DNA of 64,000 bases from Poa pratensis (Eukaryota > Streptophyta > Magnoliopsida > Poales > Poaceae): assembly GCA_947311845.1 (NCBI GenBank), contig CAMZMU010000069.1, forward strand, positions 12,672,950 to 12,736,949, read 5' to 3'. Position numbers and translations under genes: made by a program. The notes under the pieces are model-generated. The model ran no database searches and was not told the DNA's origin. It saw only the letters and a list, made by a program, of their open reading frames with translations. This document shows, one piece after another, positions 45,621 through 56,600 of this stretch; position 1 is the stretch's first letter; the number at the start of each line of letters is the position of its first letter.

Positions 45621-46986
45621 TACTTGTCTGACTCGAAGAATCAGGCATGGACTCGTTCGCAAGTGCACGTCATATTCTTAGTACTATAATTGGAATTCCT
45701 GTATGAATAGCACATGTTGGCTATGTCGAGTATTTCATCGATTGTGGTTTTTGCTTATGATGATCAAGGGATAATAGCTTAGCAGGCCCAGTTCACTCGA
45801 CGGATCGGGACTGGTTAACTACACATTTGGGTAACACCTTACTAGCTTTCAATCAAACTCGAGTCCCCGGACTCGAATCTGGTACAAACTGGTCAGATTC
45901 GACTAGGCCGCTGAGGTCTTACTGAGTCGATCTGCAGTATAACTTTGAATTTTACCCAACGCGTCCGTCGGGATTTTTCATCATGTCTGCTGACACGGAA
46001 AATATAAGGATTGACGTTGCTGGAACGGTCCTTAGCCCAGCTCGAAAGTTCGGCGGGTCTTACCTTTGCACTATGCGTGCAGCATCCGAGGTATTTGCGA
46101 CGGACGCAACTCGGGAATGTTTCGAGTATGATTTTGCATATGAACACAGTCGATATATTCATCGACTGACACTTTGACACTATTTTATCGGGTGCGCGAC
46201 AGCGCTCCCGATGGGAGTAGCCCCCGAGATTGTGCTTTATTGATTGCAATGAAGGATAATCTCAAAACCATCTTTCTCTACATTTGTTAGTCGAAGAAAA
46301 CCTTTTGCCATAATTCTATCGGGTGCGCGTCAGCGCTCCCGATGGGAGTAGCCCCCGAGATTGTGCTTTATTACTTGTAATGGAGGATAATCTCAGAATC
46401 ACCCAGTCATGATCATCTTTAGTCGAAGAAATTTTTGATACGCTCCCGATGGGAGTAATATGTATTTGATCGTAGAGACAGTCGAGTGACCATACACCCG
46501 ACAACGAATCGAGTGATTAGTATGCTTTGGGTGAACCCGACATCTTTTCGGAACAAATTTGCTGCAATGACGTCAGGGATGACGTTTTATGGCGACTGCG
46601 CCACCTGACACGCGGTGGCGTGCGCTGTTCTGCGAGAGATGGGACGTGACACGTCTTGTGGGCCCATTGTACAGCCGTTTGGACTGGATTTGACCGTTCA
46701 GGCACGATTTCTCCGGAGCCATGATGGTAGTTCCTAGATTCCCGTGCGTAGTGGGCGGAGTGGCCGGCGACGGTTGCCCTCCGTGGCTGCCACGTGTACG
46801 GTTAGATTTGCTTATGTGCCCACGATCTCGCATCGACGGTGCGGATTCTTTTGCTTTTGAGGTTAAAAAGGGGACGGCGGCGTAAATAGTGTTTTTACTT
46901 GCCATTTACTCTCCGCCGCCGCTACTTCTCTTCCTCCTCTCGCATCGCCATTGCCGCAGAGCAAAGCTTGTGCAACCGCCACCGCG
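45621..46986. other. Gypsy 3' region and likely promoter of the antisense gene
   Basis: Non-coding. Contains a direct repeat of about 85 bp with 131-bp spacing (46186 and 46317) and a third partial copy near 46441. Confidence 0.5.
46186..46401. repeat. Direct repeat pair, 131-bp period
   Basis: Both units share TATCGGGTGCGCG.CAGCGCT and CCCGATGGGAGTAGCCCCCG, then AGATTGTGCTTTATT and GGATAATCTCA. Each holds one CTCGGGGGCT motif on the minus strand. Confidence 0.8.
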
Positions 46987-49575
46987 ATGACGAAGCCTAC
47001 CACCCGAAGGGGCAGGAGTGCTGCATCGGCGGATAGCGCCGCGGGAGCCGCTGCCAGTGGCTTGAAGAGGGAGAAGGGCGCGTGGACCAAATCCACCTGC
47101 AGCAAGAGGATGCTCACTGGCCTGCGGAACGACGGGCTGATCCCTGAGGACACCTCTCAAGTTCGCCTCCCGGTGCCGAGGTAATCCCGCGCCCAGGCCC
47201 CAATGAGCGGGTCTGCTTTGTTGATTTTGTGAACAGGGGATTCTCCTTCCCTGTTCACAACTTTCTTCGTGCACTGATGCACGTGTATGGAGTGCAATTG
47301 CACGATTTCACGCCCAATGGGCTTTTGCACATTGCGTGTTACTTCGTCCTTTGCGAGTGCTTCTTGGGCGTCGCACCCCACTTTGGTCTGTTCCGCCGCA
47401 TCTTCAACGTCAAGCGCCAGCACAGCACCAAGGGACCTGGTGGTTTTGGAGTACAAGCTCGACCTGATGTCGAGTACTTCAAGATCAACTTCCTAGAGTC
47501 TGTGCAAGGATGGCGCCAGAAGTGGTTCTACATCAAGGATGTGACCGTTGGCGACCAAACCTTCGGGTTGCCTTCCTTTGACGCAGACGCCCTGGTGAAG
47601 AAGAGGCCATCATGGATTGCCCAGCCGACCGGAGTCGAAGCCGAAGAGGCTGACATTCTGATGGAGAAGGTGCTGAAGCTTCAGACCACTGCTGGTCGAG
47701 AGGTCACAGGGATCCATCTGCTAGCCATTATGGCCAAGAGGCGAGTGCAGCCTCTCCGAGCCCGAGTGCATGCTTTGTGGGCATATGGTGGGGCTTCTGA
47801 TCCAACCCGCTCACGCGCAGTGGAGCTATCTGATGCGGAAGCGGAGAAGTTGGTAAGGAGCCTTACCAAGCTTACCGATGAAGATCCCTGCGAGATGAAC
47901 TCGCCTGTGCCTCCTTATGAGACCAGCAACCCTCTGCCAGAGGTAACAGTTGATACTACATCTCAGTTGATATGTTATGCATGTGTGATGTTGAATCCTT
48001 TGCTGTTTATGTATGCAGGGACACAAAATGTTTGAGTCAATGCCTCCCTTGCCAGAGAGCGGCCCAGTGCCAGACAATGAGCCACTCGAGGTAGATTCTG
48101 ATGAGATGGCTTCACTCGCCACTGCGCACACGCCAGAAGCCGATGAGGGCGATGCTGAGGTGCAGGGCAAGCAGAAGCGGTCGCGCGACGAGGAAGACAC
48201 CGCTGACTCGGAGGAGAAGGAGGAAGATAGGACGGAGTCGATGACGGCGCCACTCGAGGTTCCCCGATTCGCTCGCTTCCCCCTCGACCACCGAAGAAAT
48301 CGCGCCCGAGCATGGGTGTGCTTGCACCTGGTCGATTGTGCGACCTTACTGAAGAGTAAGTATCATGAATAATACCACCTTGTATGCTTATAATGTGTGA
48401 AACAGTGTTTCCTCCGATGAGGATATGCCTCCGCCACCTACGGCGGAAAAGAGCAGCGCAGCGTCCACTGCACGGACGCTGCCACCAGAGCAGCCGCCTA
48501 CCCCGGCGACTCCTGCCGCTACAGCCACAGCTACGCCACCCCAGCCGGAGGTTGCAGCAACTGAGAGTGGAGCTGCGGCTGCAGGTGTCCCTGCGTCGAC
48601 TTCTTCCTTCTTGGAACACGTAAGTTTGTGCTTGCCAAAGTTTGAATCAAATGCGAAATTTTTGCCTATACTCAGTTATTGAGTTGTGAATTTGCCCATG
48701 TCGTGTACTTAGGCGTTTGTGCGAGAGTTGCTGAAGGCTGGTGCCCAGTATGTGCACAAGGAGACTGAAGCCGCCACCCTGCAGCAGCAACTCGAAGTTG
48801 CAAAGAGTGCGTATCTTTTTATGCTATCACCACTTGTTGAGGGTGATTTCTCTTGCAGCCTACTAATCATGTGCATCTGTTTTTGTAGAGGCCGCCACTG
48901 AAGCGGCAGAAAATTTGAACAACGCCACCCGTCGAGTGGCTGATCTGGAGAAGAGGCTGAAAACAGCCGAAGTTAGGGAGGAGTCGGCGATTGGTCGACT
49001 CTCTGCCGCCAGCACCAGCTTAACTGGTAAGAATTTTTGCTCTGCTCCTTAGATGTTTGAGGTTTCTGATACATGGTGCTGATTATTTTACCCTTATGCT
49101 AGGCGTGATGGATGGCCCGACTGCTACTGGCAAGCAGAGCCTTGGCACCTCACTTGATGAAAGTGTGGCTGTCTCGGAGGCCACCAGTAGCAGAGCAGGG
49201 GAGATGCTAACGCAGGCGGCGAGTGCCCTGGGTGCCCTCCATGGCAGCTTCTTCCCCGGCGAGGAGCTACCATCTTCCTTTGCAGAGCTGGTTGATCTAT
49301 TCAAGCCTGAAGGGACTGCCGTTGCTGACTTCAGTCGCGAGCAAATGGTAAGTGGTGCTCAGACTACTTTTCTCATGTTGCTCGCGCACGGAGTCGAGGC
49401 AGATTTTGACGCAGCCACAAAGAAGTTTCCACGGGGTCCTGATGGCAAAACCGTCGGGCTCGGCACTTGGATGGAAGCCGCCAAAACATATGCCCAACAG
49501 CTGGTAACAACTGTTGAAGAAAGGGCAGCCAAGGTCCAGGCGAAGAAAACTTCCTCCAAGAAGTCGACGACTTAG
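46987..49575 (+). CDS. Antisense accessory gene 1: 'putative gypsy-type transposon' (Transposase_28) protein
   Basis: Six exons: 46987-47942, 48018-48357, 48406-48619, 48713-48806, 48889-49026, 49103-49575. It runs opposite to gag-pol. Exon 1 starts MTKPTTRRGRSAASADSAAG and carries the conserved domain NRGFSFPVHNFLRALMHVYG, NGLLHIACYFVLCECFLGV, PHFGLFRRIFNVKRQ. Exons 2-3 are acidic then Pro/Ala-rich, exons 4-5 form a coiled coil (ATLQQQLEVAK; RRVADLEKRLKTAEVREE), exon 6 has FSREQMVSGAQTTF. Grande-type elements carry such antisense genes; the function is unknown. It has two likely one-base deletions: near 47170 (before GAEVIP) and near 48285 (before PPKKSR). Confidence 0.7.
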
Positions 49576-49760
49576 CCAGTGACCCCTTTGTTTGACTAGG
49601 TCTAGGAATTGCGTCACTTTGCTTTTGCTATATGTAAATTATCAGACATCGTATCTGTCTTGTTATGAAACATGAACTTCAGTGATCGGGAGGCGCAGCC
49701 CCCGAGCCTTTTGTTTGAATTCTTTTATGCTTCCTTATGCATTGAATTATTCTGACTGTA

Positions 49761-50593
49761 GAACCGAGCTTCTAAACCATCGACTGGCCCTGTTGTGGGT
49801 GGTTCTTCGAAGTCACGAAGCGTTAATGACCAGAAAATTATGGACTTTCTTCATCAAAAGCTTTCCGAAGTTACTCGCGAGCTGAAGGAAACGCAAGATG
49901 CGTATGCTGAGTTGCAGTCGAGGTCATCCCCAACTACAGAGCGAGAAGCCTTTTTGCTTGAGGAGTTGGAGAGAGTAAATCTGCAACTCGAATGTAAGAC
50001 ATTTTTGAATCATCGAGATCTCTTCTTAGCAAGGTGACTCGACTGGGCGATGATGAGCCCTTTGCTTTTGCGCAGGTGTTTGTTCTGACCCAATAAAGGA
50101 GGAGGCACGAATTCAGGATCGACTCGATGGTCATGCGAGTAGCACTGAATACTCCGCCCACCCCTTCTGGTCAGACAGGGAGAAGAGTGCCATTTTGGTA
50201 AGGCTTCTGGACCGTGCTTGGCGCACAGCCATTCGACTGGAGACTTGCAGGCTGGCTTTATTTCGAGTCCACGAAGCTTTGTTTCCTTTGAATGAGCAAC
50301 CACAGGGCCTTGTGGCTTTGCTGAAGAAATTTCGAAAAGGCAAGGCGATCAAGAAGTTTGTGCGTGAGCAACTGATTAGCGGGGCTAACGTTGCTCTTGC
50401 CTTTGTGCGATCGCACCTTCCGCACCTTGATTTGAAAAGGATTGCGATGGGACCCGCACCCTTACCAGGTGGTGGTCCTGTGCCGATGGAGGAGCACTAC
50501 CAAGAGACACGAGTGGACGCACTGGTCCTAATCCATCGTGTGCTGAAGGAGGAGGAAAAATGGACCGAACCCAAGGAAGAACCTGTTGAGTAG
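49761..50593 (+). CDS. Antisense accessory module 2: coiled coil plus paralogue of gene 1 exon 6
   Basis: Two exons, about 49761-49993 and 50076-50593, continue on the plus strand after gene 1. The first has VNDQKIMDFLHQKLSEVTRE and a further heptad region; the second has SAILVRLLDRAWRTAIRLET, ALFPLN, FVREQLISGANVALAFVRSH and a stop after EPKEEPVE. FVREQLISGANVAL aligns with FSREQMVSGAQTTF of gene 1 exon 6, so this is a second, diverged copy of the C-terminal half. No start codon is obvious at 49761, so it may be an alternative 3' part of gene 1 or a fragment. Confidence 0.55.
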
Positions 50594-51229
50594 GTTATGT
50601 GTATGGGAAGTAACTCCAAAGTGTAAAACGCAACACTTGTGATTATTGTACATTATTTGTTTACACGTATGCAGCCCCCGAGCCTGTTGAGCGGGGTGTA
50701 TGAAGCAACATGCTGTAAAATTAGGACTATCCAGCCCCCGTGTATTTTGAGTGAACTTGATAGAAATATTTTAGAGTATCAAACATAAGCTGCACAGTCC
50801 ATGACTATTTATGTGCGGTTATGAATTTTTGCAATACTTGAAGCTTCACTTGATGCTTCTAGGCTCAACCCTCGAATAATTGAGTGAGTTGAGCAACTTT
50901 TGTGTTTATGTATGATTTTTATGACCCAGCCCCCGAGTATTCGAGTGCGGCTGGGGTATTATGTTGTGAACAAGCGGAAACACATGCTTTTTGAGATAGC
51001 GCAGCCCCCGAGTGCTCGGGTGAGGCTAATTTTGTGAAATCAATTTATGCGAGTAGTAAGCAGGGAAAATATGAGGAATCATGAATTATATTCCTTTTTT
51101 GAATGTTAAGCTGCAGGCCGCCTCATTAAAAACCTTCCAGTCCCCTTAGGTACCCTGGTAAGGAAAAGAGCGCGTCTGAAACCTGCAGCTATCCGACATA
51201 TGTGCCTATTACATTGTTCGACTGATCAA
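50594..51229. other. Non-coding Gypsy 3' region with repeated purine motif
   Basis: AGCCCCCGAG (plus strand) occurs at 50673, 50938 and 51003, with a variant at 50733. Otherwise no coding signal. Confidence 0.55.
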
Positions 51230-51234
51230 TCTAA

Positions 51235-54200
51235 GCATAGAAACGGCGCAGCTGCGCAACGTTCCAAGGATTATGCGAGAGTTCTCCTGTCTTCGAGTGC
51301 TTCAGTCTATATTCTCAACCACCAACGACCACAGTGATGATAAAGGGTCCTTCCCATGGAGAAGCGAGTTTATGCACCTTCTTTTGCTTCAGTCGAAGTA
51401 CCAGGTGATAACCCACAAGTATATGAGATCGCGTGTAGCCTTTTCGATAAGTAAGAGTGTCGAACCCAACGAGGAGCTAAAGGTAGGATAAGTATTCTCT
51501 CAAGTTCTATCAACCACTGATACAACTCTACGCACACTAAACGTTTGCATTATCTAGGAAATAAAACTACGGTAGCAATACGGGTATGAGAGGTAGTTTT
51601 GCAAGATAATAAATACAGAAAGTAAAAGTTAGTGTTGCAGCAATAAAGTACACTAAGTAACCATATACTAATAGTACCATGAGTGTGGAAAAGTGGTGGT
51701 AATTGTGGTGGCTTTGTCTAAGATTAATTAGTGAAGGTACTTGGTTCATTGTATTCGATGCAGTTTTCTATGTGGGAGAGGCTAAATATACATGCACTCC
51801 ACTACTTGGGATTACAAGTACTATATGATTGGATTGTTAGCAAGCATCCGCAAATACTAACAATGCATTAAGATTTCCCCAACCATAGCCTTAAGTTCAT
51901 GGTCCTCTTACTCCATACGTGCAACTAATCGGTTCGCGTTCTCAGGTTTCTGTCACTCCGGCAGAACTTCCCCCGCTTCGTTTACAAATATTACCAACCC
52001 TAGGGTATTTGATCCATGCGCGCACAAATATAATGGACACCAAAGGACAGTACCATATATACATACAACTCTAATGAACCTCATGCATTCAATTAAGCAA
52101 TCAAAAGACAAATAAACTACGGAAACATGATGTAAATCATAGGATAAATATTATAGCATCAAACACCATGTTTACATAGGATGGTACAGAGGTTTATGGG
52201 AGGATGAACCACTGAATACAAGGAGTAGATGGTGATGGAGATGGCGGTGAAGACGGCAGAGAGGGCAGCGAGGAGCGCAGGGCGGCGGCGGCGGCAGCGC
52301 CGGCGGTGCGGGGAACTCCTTTCCCCACCGCCGCAAGCTTGGGGAGCGCCGCCCCTTTGCCTCCCTCCTTCATGGCTTCTTGGGAGCCCTCCCCCATGGA
52401 GATGGGATCCATGGGAGGCAAAAACGTGGCTTTTGGTGGCTGAAATTCGTGGGTGGAGGAGTCCTCCACGAGTTAGCTTTCCTCCCTTTATATATCTTCT
52501 CAGATTTCCGTCACCCTTTTAGGGTTCCACCAAAACGGGCCTACAGGCCGCGTCCAAACTCCGATTGGGCTGATCTTGGGCTTAAAATCTTCGTATGGAA
52601 AATTGTGACAACTTTCGTAACAGCCAGGTCTCCATTTGACATCTTCGAGGGTCAAACTGGCAAACTTCGTAAAAAGTTCTTAGACAGATTTCAGGAAAGT
52701 CCCAATTCGACTCCAACAAGGTTTCCTCTTGTATTCTTGATAATTTCTACACATCAAAGAGTAAAACAAGAACATTGTGCACTTTTACAACTATTAGTAG
52801 GTTAGTCCAAATAAATAATAAACTTAATATAAAAACAAGTGCTAAAAGCATAAAAATGGCATGAAACAATCAAAAATTATTGATACGTTTTGGACGTATC
52901 ACCAGGTCGCCAACCTCGAAGGACCCGTACGCAGTCGACGGCTGTGATAGTTGCGGAGGTCCTGCTGATAAATAGCTGTGCGTGCGAGCGCCGTGTTACG
53001 TGCTTCTTCTAGCAAGTCGACTGCGTCTTCGAGTGCCTCGTCTGCATCTTCTTCATTGTATGCTTCGACTCTTGGTGCGTTGAACCTTACGTCTGATGGC
53101 AGAATTGCCTCTGCGCCGTAGACCATGAAGAATGGAGTGAATTGCGTTGAGGCGTTGGGTGTTGTGCGTAGGCTCCATAGCACAGACGGAGCTCTTCTAC
53201 CCAAGCACCCGCAGCCCTTTTGAGTGGCACCAGGAGGCGCTTCTTGATTCCACTTGTCACAAGCCCATTGGCCTTTTCGACTTGGCCGTTTGATTGCGGG
53301 TGCGCCACAGATGCATAATTGAGCGTGATATCTTGCTCTTTGCAGAAGGATTTGAATTCCTCAGCCGTGAAGTTTGTACCGTTGTCAGTGATGATGCTAT
53401 TTGGCACACCAAAGCGGTATATGATGGATTTTATGAAATTGACTGCTGTAGTGGCAGTCGAACTTGTGATGGGTACTGCTTCAATCCACTTGGTGAACTT
53501 GTCGACCGCCACCAGAAGGTGAGTATGCCCTCCATGGGAGGATTTTTTGAGTGGCCCAACCATATCGAGCCCCCACTGGGCGAAAGGCCAGGCCAATGGT
53601 ATTGTCTTCAACGCCGATGCGGGTGCGTGCGGCTTTGTGGCGAATTTTTGGCAGCCGATGCACCTTTTGACTATGTCCTCCGCGTCTTTGAGTGCTGTGG
53701 GCCAGTAGAAGCCTGCGCGAAAGGCTTTGGCTACGAGTGATCGACTGCTGGCGTGATGCCCGCAAGTACCTGCATGAATATCACGAAGGATGGCTTGGCC
53801 ATCTTCAAATGCTATGCAACGCTGGAACATACCTGATATGCTGCGTTTGTAAAGTTCACCGTTGATGACAGTGTATGCTTTAGATCGTCGAGTGACGCGT
53901 CTTGACTCTGTGAAGTCTTCGGGTACCTCGCCGCGGAGTATGTATGCGAGGAAGGGTTGAGTCCAAGTTGGCTCGATGAGGAGTACCTCGACTGGTGGGT
54001 CCTCTGTGCTAGGTGTTTTGCTCTTGGCTGGTGCAGGAGTTGCCCGCTTCTTTTTGATTGATCTGTGCTCTATGCGCTCGAAGAAGACACCAGGTGGCAC
54101 TGGTGCTTTGGTCGCACCAATGTTGGCTAACTTATCTGCTTCTTCATTGCTTTCACGCCCTATGTGCCGCAACTCGCAGCCTTCGAAGCTGCCCTCCATG

Positions 54201-56600
54201 ATGTTGTACAGGTCACGGTAGGCGATCATGTTATCTGCGATTGCGTCACAAGCCTTCATTGTTTGCTGCACCACCAGATTCGAGTCGCCGTAGATCATCA
54301 GTCGAGTGCACCCGAGGGCTTTGGCCATCCTCATGCCATGGATCAGAGCCTCATATTCTGCTTCGTTATTGGATGGGAACTCGAATCCCATTTGCAGTAT
54401 GTAGCGGAGCTTGTCGCCTTTTGGTGATATGAGGATGACACCTGCGCCTGCGCCTTCGTTTTTCTTCGAGCCATCAAAGTACATAGTCCAGGAATTGGAC
54501 ACATCTGGTGCTCCTGGGAGCTGAGCTTCAATCCACTCGGTGTGGAAGTCGGGTAAAACTTGTGCTTTGATGGCCTTCGGGTAATCATACTTGATGTCTC
54601 TTGGTGCTAGCTCGATGAGCCATTTTGCTACTCGCCCAGTCGCATTGGGGTTTGTGAGGATGTCCCCGATCCCTGAAGTGCTGATTACAGTGATCGGGTG
54701 CTCGGAGAAGTAATGCGTCAGCTTCCTTGAGGACATGAACACGGCGTATGCCAGCTTCTGATAGTGCGGGTACCGCTGCTTTGATGTGGAGAGCACTTCA
54801 CTCAAGTAATAGACTGGACGTTGTATGCTTTGGGCGTGTCCCTCCTCCTGCGTTCGACCACTAGAACAGTGCTTACCACCCTGTTAGTTGCAGAGACATA
54901 TAGGTATAGTGGCTCGCGTTCCTTGGTGCTACGAGGATTGGAGGGCTTGTGAGGACTCGCTTGAGGTCCGTGAAGGCTGCTTCGGCTTCTGGCGTCCACT
55001 CGAACTTATCTGCTTTCTTCATCAGTCGATAGAACGGGAGTGCTTTTTCGCCTAGCTTGCTGATGAATCGACTGAGCGCTGCTACTCGACCCGCCAATTT
55101 TTGCACGTCATGGAGCTTTGAAGGCCTTTGCATCGTCAAGATGGCCTGTATTTTCTCCGGGTCCGCCTCGATTCCTCGAGCTGAGACTAGATACCCGAGG
55201 AGTTGCCCGGCTGGCACGCCGAACGTGCACTTCTTCGGGTTGAGCTTGATGTGGAAGCGTTTGAGGTTTGCGAATGTCTCTCGCAAGTCATCGAGTAGTG
55301 TGTTTTCCTCTCTTGTGGTGATGACGATGTCATCTACATAGACCTGGACGTTTCGCCCAATTTGCTTCTTGAGGCAATCTTGCATCATGCGCTGGTATGT
55401 TGCGCCTGCGTTCTTGAGCCCGAAAGGCATTGTGGTGTAGCAGTAGACCCCGAGTGGGGTTATGAACGCCGTTTTCTCTTCATCTTCTTCCTTCATCCTT
55501 ATCTGGTGGTAACCCGAGTAGGCATCCAGGAAGGACAAGCGAGCGCACCCGGCGGTGGAGTCGACGATCTGGTCGATTCGAGGTAGTGGAAAGTGATCCT
55601 TTGGACAACACTTGTTGAGTGCTGTAAAATCTACACACATCCGAAGGATATCTGTGTGCTTCTTCTCTACGAGTACGGGGTTGGCCACCCATTGTGATTT
55701 CTTGATCTCTCTGATGAATCCTGCTGCGAGTAGCCTGTCGACTTCGGCTTCGACTGCAGTTCTTTTTGGGCCGGATATGCGGCGCATTGTTTGCTTGACT
55801 GGTTTAGCATCTGGAAGTAGCTGGAGAGAGTGCTCGGCGAATTCCCTGGGAATACCTGGCATGTCTGCTGGACACCATGCAAATATATCCCAGTTCTCAC
55901 GGAGGAATTCGACGAGCGCGCTTTCCTATGCGATAGGCAGACTCGACGAGACATTGACTGTCTTGGTCGGGTCAGTCGGGTGCACCTGATGCGATTTGTG
56001 TCATTGGTGGCATTGAATGCTCTGTCGACTGCCACCTTTTTGTGCTCTGGCATAAGTGTTCGATCGTTGGAGACCGCTAGATCAGCGAGTGTTGCTTCCA
56101 TGCCAAACATCTCAGAGATTTTGCTGAATTCTCGTCACAAGAGTCAGACTTTTGGAAGTTCCCCTTGACTGTGATTACTCCTTTTGGTCCAGGCATCTTC
56201 AGCTGGAGGTATGCGTAATGTGGCACCGCCATGAATCGAGCGAACGTCGGGCGTCCAAGTATAGCATGGTATTGTGACTTCCAGTCGACCACTTCGAACT
56301 CAATCGACTCTGTCCTGAAGTGGTGCTTGTCCCCAACGTTACGTCGAGTTGTATGGTGCCCTCTGGGCTTATTGCTTTCCCTGGAACGATACCGTGGAAG
56401 GTATTTGAGGATCTTGGCAGGTTTTCGACTGACCTGTTCATTTTGCGGAGCGTATCTGCGAAGATGATGTTTATGCCGCTCCCCCATCCATGAAGACCTT
56501 GGACATAGCGTAGCCTCCAATTTGCGCGTCGAGTACCAGAGCGGAGTGCCCTGGGCGAACAACCGATGGAGGGTGGTCCTCTTTGCTGAAGCTTATTGTA
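51235..56600 (-). pseudogene. Gypsy pol: protease, reverse transcriptase, two RNase H, integrase (disrupted)
   Basis: Read from right to left. Protease: VFMDG then GSGINIIFADTLRKMNRS, with one G missing at the active site (about 56485). Reverse transcriptase (55862-54873): VVEKKH-type start, LSFLDAYSGYHQIRMKEED, catalytic YVDDIVI, LGYLVS. First RNase H weak; the second is clear (WTMYFDGSKKNEGAGAGVIL, NNEAEYEALIHGMRMAKALG, YGDSNLVVQQ). Integrase: zinc motif H-H-C-C (HAGTCGHHAS, CIGCQKF) and catalytic D-D-E in WGLDMVGPL, SIITDNGTNFTAEEFK and QSNGQVEKANG. One C is missing near 53190 (WVEEL then PSVLWS), and the C-terminal part is split by the solo LTR and ends near 51235 (WNVAQLRRFYA). Frame breaks make this copy unlikely to be autonomous. 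Confidence 0.85.
51406..52901 (-). mobile_element. Solo LTR, 1.5 kb, inserted in Gypsy integrase
   Basis: Bounded by TG...CA ends (plus strand TGATAACCCACAAG...GGACGTATCA) and the 5-bp target duplication CCAGG (51401-51405, 52902-52906). On the minus strand it begins TGATACGTCCAAAACGTATC and has a TATA-like GATATATAAAGG. The integrase frame stops at FEVGDL on one side and resumes at RLKQKKVHKLASPWEGPF on the other. Confidence 0.85.

Noticed and set aside
46186..46401. Direct repeats as a CRISPR-like array
   Set aside because: Only two and a half long units with related spacers, in a plant retrotransposon.
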